A DNA stretch of 14,325 bases from Armatimonadota bacterium (lineage in GTDB: Bacteria > Armatimonadota > Fimbriimonadia > Fimbriimonadales > ATM1). The number at the start of each line of letters is the position of its first letter. Within the stretch, counting starts at the first letter, position 1. The stretch spans positions 19,889-34,213 of the forward strand of contig JACDEQ010000002.1 in the NCBI GenBank assembly GCA_013816225.1. The letters run 5' to 3'. The translations under genes were made by a program, and so were the position numbers. Below are positions 1 through 8,850 of this stretch, one piece after another. Under the pieces are notes generated by a model. It worked only from the letters and a program-made list of their open reading frames with translations. It searched no databases and had not been told where the DNA came from.

Positions 1-1148
1 CGCTGATCGAGCAAATTCGACTGCAGGCGAACGTCGCCGTCGAAGAGGCCGATGCGGTGGTCTTTATGGCCGACGCAGTAGACGGAGTGACGCCGGCCGA
101 CCAGGAGTTAGCCGATGAGCTGCGCGGCGTAAGCAAGCCGATCATCGTTGCGGTGAATAAGGCCGACAATGCGGATCGCGACACTTGGGCGACCGACTTT
201 TACGCGCTCGGCATTGGCGATGTATTTCCGATTAGCGCGCTCCACGGGCGTGGCGTGGCCGATGTTTTGGATAAAGCCGTGGAGGCATTCCCGGAATCCG
301 CGCCTGCCGAAGAAGCGGAAGATCACCGCGTACGAATCGCCATCATCGGCCGCCCCAACGTCGGTAAATCATCACTTCTCAATGCGTTTACCGGTGAAAA
401 GCGGGCAATCGTGAGCGATATCCCCGGCACGACGCGCGACGCGGTGGATACGGAAATCACCTACAAGGGGGACAAAATTATTCTGGTGGACACCGCTGGT
501 CTACGCCGTCGCGGAAAGGTACAAGGAACCGTGGAATACTACATGGCTCTGCGTGCGACAAGAGCCATGGAGAGAGCGCAGCTCGCGCTTGTGGTGGTGG
601 ACGGCTACGAAGGCCTAACCGACGGCGACAAGCGAATCGCAAAATCGGCTCATCTAGCTCATAAGGCTTGCGTTTTTGGGGTCAACAAGTGGGACCTGGT
701 CGAGCCGCCTGATGGAAGGCCTCGCCAGCGCTCACTACCCAAGAAAGAGTTTGCCCAAATATTGAGGGACGAGTTTCCCGAGTTATCCTACGCACCGATC
801 GCCTATACGAGCGCAACCCATTCCACTGGCCTCGAAGCCGCGCTCGATACTTGCAACGAGGCCCTCGAAAGCTACAACTTCAGAATTTCGACCGCATCAT
901 TGAATACCATTTTGCGCGACGCGGTGTACGAGCGGCCGTACTCCTCAAAAGGCAAGCCGTTTCGCGTTTATTACGCCACACAAACATCGACTGCGCCCCC
1001 GTCCTTCTTAATTTTTTGCAACGATCCGAAGCGAGTGCACTTCAGCTATGCCAGGTATCTCGAAAATTCGATCCGAGGAGCCTATCCGATGGAGGGTACG
1101 CCGATTTTTTTGAAATTCAAGTCCAGTCACGAGCGCGATCCGCACTAG
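1..1148 (+). CDS. der: GTPase Der (EngA), 5' end cut off by the window
   Basis: Der is an essential double-GTPase needed for assembly of the 50S ribosomal subunit; it acts in the cytoplasm. The frame is open from base 3, with about 381 residues visible of the usual 440-490, so most of the first G domain, including its P-loop, lies upstream. Visible parts in order: the end of G domain 1 with NKAD (about visible residue 52) and the ISALHG G5 motif; G domain 2 with P-loop GRPNVGKSS (about 116), DIPGTTRD switch I, DTAGLRRRGKV (about 163), NKWD (about 228) and TSAT G5 motif; then the KH-like C-terminal domain containing RVYYATQ and RYLENSIRGAY. The stop codon TAG overlaps the stop of the convergent ligD gene. 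Identification rests on the tandem G motifs plus the KH domain, a combination unique to Der. Confidence 0.97.
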   Translation, partial: LIEQIRLQANVAVEEADAVVFMADAVDGVTPADQELADELRGVSKPIIVAVNKADNADRDTWATDFYALGIGDVFPISALHGRGVADVLDKAVEAFPESAPAEEAEDHRVRIAIIGRPNVGKSSLLNAFTGEKRAIVSDIPGTTRDAVDTEITYKGDKIILVDTAGLRRRGKVQGTVEYYMALRATRAMERAQLALVVVDGYEGLTDGDKRIAKSAHLAHKACVFGVNKWDLVEPPDGRPRQRSLPKKEFAQILRDEFPELSYAPIAYTSATHSTGLEAALDTCNEALESYNFRISTASLNTILRDAVYERPYSSKGKPFRVYYATQTSTAPPSFLIFCNDPKRVHFSYARYLENSIRGAYPMEGTPIFLKFKSSHERDPH

Positions 1149-3868
1149 CCGAGAAGGCTCTTCAAGTCATTCTTGGCCTTGAGTATCTCGGCCCAAGCAT
1201 CTCCATGTTTTTCCAGCCTGACCGGAACCGTGGCCACGGTGAAGTCTGCAGGGTCCGTCTTCGTCAGCTCCTCCCAGCTAATGGGTGTCGAAACCGTGGC
1301 GTTAGGGAGTGCCCGCGGCGAGTAAATGGCCGAGAGGGTCTTTCCGCGAGAATTTTGATTGTAGTCCATAAAGATCTTTCCAGTTCGTTTGGTGACTGCC
1401 CATTGCGTCGTGATATCCTCGGGATGCGCACGAAGAACGAAATTGCAAACGGTTGCCGCGGCGGAACGAACCTCGTCGTATGTGAAATGCCTGAGGATCG
1501 GCACATAAATATGCAAGCCGGTTTTGCCCGACGTCTTAATGAAGGATTGCAGACTAAGCGAATCGAGGAGTTCCTTCACCCAAAAAGCCGCCTCCCGACC
1601 CTTGTCGAATGCCCGCTTATTATATTCCGGCTCAGCACCCTTTGCTTCCTTCCCGGAATAAATATATGGATCGATGTCAAATAAAAGGAAATCCGGATAG
1701 TTCAATACGGACTCGTCGATGGCTTCCTCCGAACCCGTGAATTCGATCGACAGCTCGTGGGCATCCGGCTCGGGGTTGGTGCGCGACGTCCATGGATGGA
1801 GCTCGATATCAGCAAGCTGGGCCAGCCATAGAAGCGTCTGCAGATTATTACATGCGAGGTACTCCTGGTCATCCTTGTTATGTTCCGAATAGAGTCGAAC
1901 GATCTCGACGAAGGGCGGGAGCTTATGTTCCCAGTGTTTTTGGTAAAACATACCACCGTCGATTCCGTTCGGATATCTCGACAGCGTCAGCGGACGATCG
2001 AGCAGGTGCGGAAGGAGATATTGCGAAACCTTTGCATAGTAAATCAATAGATCGCGCTTGGAGAAACCCCTATGGCCGTCCGCAGCCGGCCACAGCAGCT
2101 TGTCGGAATTCGTTATCGGTATCTCGTTGCCGCAACAGAGAATCGAAAAATCATTTTTGCCATTCTTGACTTGTTCGACGACATTTTCGATATCCTCCTG
2201 TTTGACGCCGGCAGTGGCGCCAGTGGTCGAAAGAGCATCTGAAATTTGCACAACTTCGGTCTTGTGGACGTCTTCCGGCGAGAGGTCTTCCCGCATGCGT
2301 AAAAACACCGGAGCCCTGAGGTGTCCATCCGAGGTCCATTGATTAAACTTCACCTCCGCGATCAGCCTGGGTTCCATCCACGTCGCCGGCGTTTTAAGTG
2401 GAGGCTTTGATGTAAACGGGTTCTTATCGGTCTTCATTTCTTCGAAAATGGTCTTGTAGTCGGACAAGGATTTGTCATTGAATCCCGAGCCGACATGCCC
2501 AACGTAAATCAGCTTGCCGTCCTCGTCGCGCGTGCCCAGGAGCAGCGCGCCGAACGTTCCAGAGCGACCGCCGAGCCCCTTGCTATAGCCGCCGATTAGG
2601 AACTCATCGCTCATTGTCGACTTTATTTTCAGCCAGTTCGCGCTTCGTTTCCCCGCCTCGTATCGGCTGCTTCTCCTTTTAGCCACGACCCCTTCGAGGC
2701 CGTTGTCGACGATAGCCTTATAAGCTATTTCACCGTGCTCTTCAAAGCCGTCCAGAACGCTAACCGCTTCCGTCGGGAGCAGCACCTTCTTCAAGAGCGT
2801 TTTTCTATCCACTAATGGGCAACCGGTCACGTCGTAGCCGTCCAAATACAGAATGTCGAAAACATTGTAGAAAACGGGCACCTTGATTTCGGCGGCGTGG
2901 ATATCCGCCCCGCCGTCGAGATTCATTCGCTGTTGCAGCCGGTGGAACGACGGGACGCCTTTATCGTCGAGCGCGACGATCTCGCCGTCGATAACCAACT
3001 GCTCGGCCAATTGTTTCGCGATCTGTTCCATGAGGTTCGGATAGCGCTTTGAAATGTCGTTGCCTTTTCTCGTTTCAAGCCGAAGCTGATCTCCGTTCTT
3101 AAACGCTATGGCGCGAATTCCATCCATTTTCGGCTCGAAAATCCAATCGGGATGGCTGAAAGGGGCATCGGCGAGCGACGCGGTCATCGGTTCCAAGGTT
3201 TTCGGAAACGCTGCCCTTCGCGAACCCACAAGGTCTTCCGGCTTGACACCGGAAGATACGTGAGGCACGGCGTCGGGTCTCACGCCTTTCTTAAAGTCGC
3301 CGAGGGTGAGCCCAGAGATAACCGAAGCCTCTTCGATGAGAATATCCCTCTCCGGATTTGCGAATTCGTCGTTGTGCTTGAAGAAAAGCCACTCGTTCTC
3401 TTTTTTCATCCGAACGAGCGCGAACGATCCTTTGAGCTTCGACCCTTGAAGAAACACCGAGATTTTGCCCTCTTCGAGCCCCTTTCGCATTTCCTTCTCG
3501 GCCTCGTCTCGGTCGTAGAGCAAGATTCTGCCGTCCTCGTCAGGAGAGTAGGTCCCGTTGTCCCACACAATCACCTCTCCGGCGCCGTAATTGCCTTTCG
3601 GAATGACACCTTCGAACGATGCGTAGTCGAGCGGATGGTCCTCCACCAACATGGCGAGGCGCTTATCCTTAGGGTTGTAGGAAGGGCCCTTGGGCACGGC
3701 CCAGGACTTGAGAACGCCGTCTAATTCGAGCCGCAAATCATAATGCAAAGCTGTGGCGTCGTGCTTTTGAATGACGAACGTTAGAGGGCCGGAGCCGTCC
3801 GCCTTCCGAACCATCTTGGGTTCAGGAGTTTTTTCGAACTGCCGTTTCTCGTCATATTTCTTCGGCAT
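1145..3868 (-). CDS. ligD: Multifunctional DNA ligase D (phosphoesterase-ligase-polymerase)
   Basis: LigD is the ATP-dependent ligase of bacterial non-homologous end joining; it trims, fills and seals double-strand breaks held by Ku. The protein has 907 residues and carries all three domains in the order seen in Pseudomonas LigD. The 3'-phosphoesterase domain (about 10-180) has QKHDATALHYDLRLE with H36, H42 and D44, plus H78. The ligase domain (about 225-535) has EPKMDGIR with the adenylated lysine at K247, VIDGEIVAL (about 292-300), EGVVAKRR (392-399) and WLKIK (412-416), followed by an OB-fold. The primase/polymerase domain (about 580-900) has LHPWTSR (690-696), the metal-binding DID at 731-733, SGKTGLHIYVP (780-790) and a third acidic residue in FMDYNQN (D835). 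DID replaces the more usual DLD. The start ATG lies six bases after the ku stop, and the N-terminus (KRQFEKTPEP) matches the family start. It is probably co-transcribed with ku. Confidence 0.97.
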   Translation of the reverse strand: MPKKYDEKRQFEKTPEPKMVRKADGSGPLTFVIQKHDATALHYDLRLELDGVLKSWAVPKGPSYNPKDKRLAMLVEDHPLDYASFEGVIPKGNYGAGEVIVWDNGTYSPDEDGRILLYDRDEAEKEMRKGLEEGKISVFLQGSKLKGSFALVRMKKENEWLFFKHNDEFANPERDILIEEASVISGLTLGDFKKGVRPDAVPHVSSGVKPEDLVGSRRAAFPKTLEPMTASLADAPFSHPDWIFEPKMDGIRAIAFKNGDQLRLETRKGNDISKRYPNLMEQIAKQLAEQLVIDGEIVALDDKGVPSFHRLQQRMNLDGGADIHAAEIKVPVFYNVFDILYLDGYDVTGCPLVDRKTLLKKVLLPTEAVSVLDGFEEHGEIAYKAIVDNGLEGVVAKRRSSRYEAGKRSANWLKIKSTMSDEFLIGGYSKGLGGRSGTFGALLLGTRDEDGKLIYVGHVGSGFNDKSLSDYKTIFEEMKTDKNPFTSKPPLKTPATWMEPRLIAEVKFNQWTSDGHLRAPVFLRMREDLSPEDVHKTEVVQISDALSTTGATAGVKQEDIENVVEQVKNGKNDFSILCCGNEIPITNSDKLLWPAADGHRGFSKRDLLIYYAKVSQYLLPHLLDRPLTLSRYPNGIDGGMFYQKHWEHKLPPFVEIVRLYSEHNKDDQEYLACNNLQTLLWLAQLADIELHPWTSRTNPEPDAHELSIEFTGSEEAIDESVLNYPDFLLFDIDPYIYSGKEAKGAEPEYNKRAFDKGREAAFWVKELLDSLSLQSFIKTSGKTGLHIYVPILRHFTYDEVRSAAATVCNFVLRAHPEDITTQWAVTKRTGKIFMDYNQNSRGKTLSAIYSPRALPNATVSTPISWEELTKTDPADFTVATVPVRLEKHGDAWAEILKAKNDLKSLLG

Positions 3869-3874
3869 GCATTA

Positions 3875-4675
3875 TCAGCTCGCGGCTTTCTTGCTTTCCT
3901 TTGCGGGCTGTTTGGCGGCCTCCACGCTTTTCTTCAGCGCCTCCATCAGGTCGGTAATCTGAGCTTCCTTGGGAAGCGGCGCTTCCACAAGCTCCTGACC
4001 TTTGGCCTTCGCCTCGATGCGCTCCATTAACGTGCTGCGATACTCGTCTTGAAATTCTTTCGCGTCGAAATCACCTTTCAATAAATCGATGAGCGTGTTA
4101 GCCATTTGCATTTCCTGATCGCTAACCTGGACCTTTGGTAGCGCCTTGTCGAGGTCGACGCGGACCTCGTCCGCATAATACAGAGTCTCCAGCACCAACG
4201 TTCCCTTCACGGGGCGCAGCATGCATATGTGCTCCTTTTGCCGGATCGAGAATTTGCCAATTCCGACCATGCCCTTTTCCTCCAGCGCCTTGATAAATAG
4301 CGCGTATGGCTTGACCCCCTTTTCGTCGGGGTCGATCGTGTAGGTTCGGTCGAAATAAACCGGGTCGACGCTGCCGGCGGGGACGAAGCGGGTCACCTCT
4401 ATTGTGTGTTTGGAAGGCACCGGAAGGTCCTCGAGGTCCTTTTCGTCTAAGACGACGTATTGGCCTTTCGAATATTCGTAGCCCTTCACGATCTCATCCT
4501 GCTCCACGGCGCGCTCATGCACCGGACACCACTTAACATACTTGATGCGGCTCTTGCACTCATCGTGAAGCTGGTTGAACGAAATGTCGTTCTCCACCAC
4601 ACCCGTGAAAAGCTCGACCGGAATGCTTACCATTCCGAAGCTAACTACTCCCTTCCAAATCGGTCTTGCGGGCAT
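3875..4675 (-). CDS. ku: Ku family non-homologous end-joining protein
   Basis: Bacterial Ku is a homodimeric ring that threads onto broken DNA ends and recruits LigD. I chose the ATG at 4675 (266 residues): the protein then begins MPARPIWKGVVSFGMVSIPV, the canonical Ku start, and an AGAGGAA ribosome site lies about ten bases upstream. The frame stays open for 48 more codons, but that stretch is over the topoisomerase IB remnant and does not look like Ku. The core beta-barrel continues through NDISFNQLHDECKSRIKYVK and CPVHERAV, then DEKDLEDLPVPS and RPVKGTLVLETLYYADEVR. The tail (about 235-266) is Lys- and Ala-rich, as in many bacterial Ku proteins, where it aids DNA binding and LigD contact. 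Length is normal for the family. Six bases separate it from ligD. Confidence 0.96.
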   Translation of the reverse strand: MPARPIWKGVVSFGMVSIPVELFTGVVENDISFNQLHDECKSRIKYVKWCPVHERAVEQDEIVKGYEYSKGQYVVLDEKDLEDLPVPSKHTIEVTRFVPAGSVDPVYFDRTYTIDPDEKGVKPYALFIKALEEKGMVGIGKFSIRQKEHICMLRPVKGTLVLETLYYADEVRVDLDKALPKVQVSDQEMQMANTLIDLLKGDFDAKEFQDEYRSTLMERIEAKAKGQELVEAPLPKEAQITDLMEALKKSVEAAKQPAKESKKAAS

Positions 4676-4719
4676 ATCGATGGGTTCCTCTTGTACCGAT
4701 AGTTTACGCCAGCGTGCGC

Positions 4720-5208
4720 TCATCGTGCCAGCAGGCGCAGAACTCCTTTCTCTCCTCTTGCCGTCCTGCCGGCGAGATAAGCTTCCAAAACGGCGGGATG
4801 GACGTAGCACTTTCGGCAAACCGCCACCGTGTTGCCGAGCCGTTCAGCGACAACCTCGATTGCCCCGACGACGTTCGATCTAGCCTCCTGATCCGACTCG
4901 CCGGGCCGATTTCGGCTAGAGCTTCCGCCGCGAGAACCGTTCCCGCCCACGTTCGAAAATCCTTCGCAGTGAAATCTTCACCTGAAATTTAACGCAGGTA
5001 TTCGGTGACTGTCGATCCAAGCAGGAGGTATGGCGAGCGCCTTGATTCGGGCCAGGTCGTCATGATCCGATACGCGTTTGCCGTCCTGGTCGACGTAACG
5101 GAACTTGCCGGGCGATCCTTGGCGACGGATGTCCGGTTTGGTGTCCGCGAAGTACAGCAGTCCACCCGCTTTGGCAGACTCGGCCGGATCGGTGGCGATG
5201 GCCACCAA
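4720..5208 (-). pseudogene. DNA topoisomerase IB remnant (internal deletion, stop codon, frameshift)
   Basis: These are pieces of a eukaryotic-type (poxvirus-like) bacterial topoisomerase IB, an enzyme that relaxes supercoils through a tyrosine-DNA link. The N-terminal piece begins near a GTG at 5205 or TTG at 5208 and reads DPAESAKAGGLLYFADTKPD ... YVDQDGKRV ... LARIKALAIPPAW. Near 5007-5011 it jumps to a C-terminal piece in another frame, TEYLR*ISGEDFTAKDFRTW. By memory of the family, roughly 190 residues are missing, including most of the catalytic Arg/Lys residues. Within the C-terminal piece a TAA at 4989-4991 stands where relatives have a Glu codon (YLREISG), and one base is missing near 4899/4900 (IGPA then ESDQEARSNVVGAIE). 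The end, ERLGNTVAVCRKCYVHPAV, keeps the likely catalytic tyrosine. It starts 16-19 bases after hutU stops and ends 44 bases before ku. Three independent lesions make function very unlikely. Confidence 0.88.
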
Positions 5209-5223
5209 TATTCGCTACGCCGC

Positions 5224-6915
<1,692 letters not shown>

Positions 6916-6941
6916 GCCCTGATTATGGCAGTCCGGCAGTC

Positions 6942-7157
6942 TCACTTCAGGTTACGAGACGCTCGAACTGGTGCTTTGACGCGTTCCCCGAAGGCGTACT
7001 CGTCAAGGGCCAGGTCTTGCAGGCATTGGGCCCAGTTGGTGACGAGTTGCTTTTGCGCCCATACAAGCTGCCCGATTTTGCGGCGCACGAGCACGCGGAG
7101 GTACGACTCCGGCCACGCTTTCACAGAAGGCCGTGTCGCCAACATCCGGGTGTGCAT
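6942..7157 (-). CDS. Possible small basic protein of unknown function
   Basis: I do not recognise this protein. The candidate has 71 residues, is basic and Trp/Arg-rich, and contains no membrane segment or Cys motif; the middle (about 30-54, QLVWAQKQLVTNWAQ and onward) looks helical and amphipathic. Support for coding: the ATG follows GGGGAGG, a strong ribosome-site sequence although only two bases away; G or C dominates the third codon positions, as in neighbouring genes; and it fills the gap between the phosphoesterase gene (14 bases upstream) and hutU (26 bases downstream to the chosen ATG) in the same direction. Against it: the frame is open far upstream over the phosphoesterase gene, as antisense and off-frame readings often are in GC-rich DNA, and the ribosome-site spacing is poor. 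If it is not a gene, this stretch is the hutU leader. Confidence 0.4.
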   Translation of the reverse strand: MHTRMLATRPSVKAWPESYLRVLVRRKIGQLVWAQKQLVTNWAQCLQDLALDEYAFGERVKAPVRASRNLK

Positions 7158-7171
7158 GACCTCCCCAAAAA

Positions 7172-8803
7172 TCAACCTACGCGGGTCGTCTCTCGGGTTC
7201 GTTGAGATTGGGAGTCGTGCCCACCCAGCTCGGGCGCCGGGAATGCCCTCTTCAACTGGGTGATCGTCGCAGATCGAATATCGGCATGCTCGGCTTGCAC
7301 CGAGATTCCGAGGCCGTCCCGCTTGAGGAACCCCAGGTTGGTCTCGTTTCCCGTCAGCAGAAAGTCGGTCATCGCTACACGATAAACCCTCGAGGAATCG
7401 AGAGCGGCGGAGCCGATCATCCAAATCCCGTCCGCTGACCGAGTCACGCGAGCAGTCTGCAGGTAGCCCCCCGTTCCCTTGTTGGCGAGCCCTTGATCGA
7501 GCGCGCGCAAGAGCAGATCGCCTTTCATCTCGACCGACCACACCTTCCCGCCGAAGGGAAGCACGCGGATCACGTCGTACTCGGTCAGCGGCCCAGGCAG
7601 CAGTACGTCGTCGATGCGGATCGAGCCGCCGTTGTAAATCGCAAGCTCCGTCCCGGGCGCGGCTGCGAGCATGCCTTCCGCGATCAGCTTGGACAGGTTC
7701 GTCGGGCGATTGCGCACGCTCGCCTCGCTGCCGTCGAGCGGTTCCGTAACGTCCGCCACCTTGCTCGCCGGCTCGAAGCCATCCTTGCGAAAGGCGTCGA
7801 AGGCGATTTTCACCCACCTGTCGACCTCCGCCTTTACCCGGCGGTCCTCGGGGATTTTTGCGGTCAGGCGCTGAAGTGACGACCGGATGAGCAGGGACCG
7901 CGACTTCGGATTGAACGAAAAGTCATGCACGAAGACCGAGCGTGCGTTCGCATCCGCTTTGTAAATCCCCGCCAGGCTCCCTATCTCGAGGCGGTGACGC
8001 TCGTGCTCATGCCCGCCGATGATCATGTCGATCTCGGGAAAGGCCTCCGCGAGCCGCAGATCGTCCTCGTAGGCGAGGTGCGTGATGGCGATCAGCACAT
8101 CCACCTTGGGCCGCAGCTCGCGGACCTGTTGTTCGGCCGCCACAAGGAAGTCGGTATAGCGTACGTAATCCTTGGGGTTGCTCGGGATGGTTAACCCAAA
8201 GAAGCCGACCCGCACCTTCGCGCCGCCCTTCTCGATCGTCTCGATGTGGCTCGCGTTCACCTTGGGAAACATATGGTTCTGCGCGTCGAGCACGTTGCTC
8301 GATATCCAGGTGAAGCGCGACTCGTTCAGCCGCCTCTTGAATTGGTCGAAGCTCACGTCGAACTCGTGGTTGCCAAAGGTCACGAATCGAACCGGGAGCG
8401 CGTTCATCACCGCGACCATCTGGCGGCCCGCGAGCCGCTCGCCGTCGACCACCGCGGTGCCGAGGGCGGACGGGCTGAAGAAGTCGCCCGCCACGACGAT
8501 GAAGGTGTTGGGGTTGCGCCTTTCCAGACGCTCATAGACCGCCTTGACCCGCGCCATCCCACCCTCTCCCGAGATCGGCGTAATCTCGTAGACGTCGTTG
8601 AGCTGAAGCAGGGTGAACCCGACCTCAGGTTTGCCAACCGCTTTCTCGGATAGTGCCGGCTTCTGGGCCCCCTGCGAGGCAGACAACTGCAAGGAGTGAT
8701 GCGAGCATGCCTCAGTTTGACCGAATTGTGGGCCCAGGTGATTGTCGTTTTTGGCCGATGTAGCGGCGGGCTGGGCGTCGCTGAGTGGGCAGGCTGCCCA
8801 CAC
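7172..8803 (-). CDS. 5'-nucleotidase/UshA-type metallophosphoesterase, probably exported; true start uncertain
   Basis: The protein belongs to the bifunctional UDP-sugar hydrolase/5'-nucleotidase family, which releases phosphate from nucleotides outside the cytoplasm. Numbered from the first codon of the open frame (GTG at 8803), the N-terminal metallophosphoesterase domain shows LLQLNDVYEI (65-74, Tyr in place of the usual metal-binding His of the D-x-H motif, as in a known subgroup), AGDFFSPS (105-112), FGNHEFD (143-149), THLAY (241-245) and GGHEHERH (263-270). The C-terminal substrate domain shows NGGSIRID (391-398), LPFGGKVW (415-422) and TNLG near 488. The first 60 residues of this frame are not protein-like and contain no signal peptide. 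A better start is probably the ATG at 8708 in another frame, whose short hydrophobic peptide would join this frame if the G5 run at 8668-8672 were G4. Substrate is unknown. Confidence 0.85.
   Translation of the reverse strand: MWAACPLSDAQPAATSAKNDNHLGPQFGQTEACSHHSLQLSASQGAQKPALSEKAVGKPEVGFTLLQLNDVYEITPISGEGGMARVKAVYERLERRNPNTFIVVAGDFFSPSALGTAVVDGERLAGRQMVAVMNALPVRFVTFGNHEFDVSFDQFKRRLNESRFTWISSNVLDAQNHMFPKVNASHIETIEKGGAKVRVGFFGLTIPSNPKDYVRYTDFLVAAEQQVRELRPKVDVLIAITHLAYEDDLRLAEAFPEIDMIIGGHEHERHRLEIGSLAGIYKADANARSVFVHDFSFNPKSRSLLIRSSLQRLTAKIPEDRRVKAEVDRWVKIAFDAFRKDGFEPASKVADVTEPLDGSEASVRNRPTNLSKLIAEGMLAAAPGTELAIYNGGSIRIDDVLLPGPLTEYDVIRVLPFGGKVWSVEMKGDLLLRALDQGLANKGTGGYLQTARVTRSADGIWMIGSAALDSSRVYRVAMTDFLLTGNETNLGFLKRDGLGISVQAEHADIRSATITQLKRAFPAPELGGHDSQSQRTRETTRVG
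8668..8672 (-). other. G5 run with likely frameshift splitting a signal peptide from the phosphoesterase
   Basis: On the minus strand an ATG at 8708 opens a frame reading MLASLLAVVCLAG, which looks like a hydrophobic export signal. It then meets a run of five G (C5 on the plus strand). With five G the frame runs into unrelated residues and a stop about 15 codons later. With four G it would continue as LAGAQKPALSEKAVGK into the phosphoesterase, with a sensible signal-peptidase site near LAG-AQ. The signal has no positively charged start, which weakens the case, and GAGG lies only one base before the ATG. Confidence 0.5.
8785..8801. repeat. Perfect 17-base inverted repeat
   Basis: GTGGGCAGGCTGCCCAC is a perfect dyad, eight bases each side of one central base. 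It lies between the end of the HAF-like gene and the likely true start of the phosphoesterase. As RNA it could form a six-pair stem with a five-base loop, but no T run follows on either strand, so a classic intrinsic terminator is not supported. It could be an operator or chance. Confidence 0.4.
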
Positions 8804-8850
8804 CGAGGAAGGGTTGTGGCATCAAAGCACGGCCTTCACCGCTGTCGTCG

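Noticed and set aside
851..1684. Plus-strand open frame of 277 codons spanning the der-ligD junction
   Set aside because: It overlaps der in another frame and ligD in antisense, both firmly identified; no protein-like features.
4676..4819. Longer Ku start at 4819
   Set aside because: The extra 48 residues run over the topoisomerase IB remnant in another frame and do not resemble Ku, whereas 4675 has a ribosome site and the canonical N-terminus.
7158..7817. Upstream extension of the small 71-residue frame
   Set aside because: The added stretch overlaps the phosphoesterase gene out of frame and is Arg/Gly-rich nonsense; only the part after the ATG at 7157 is considered.
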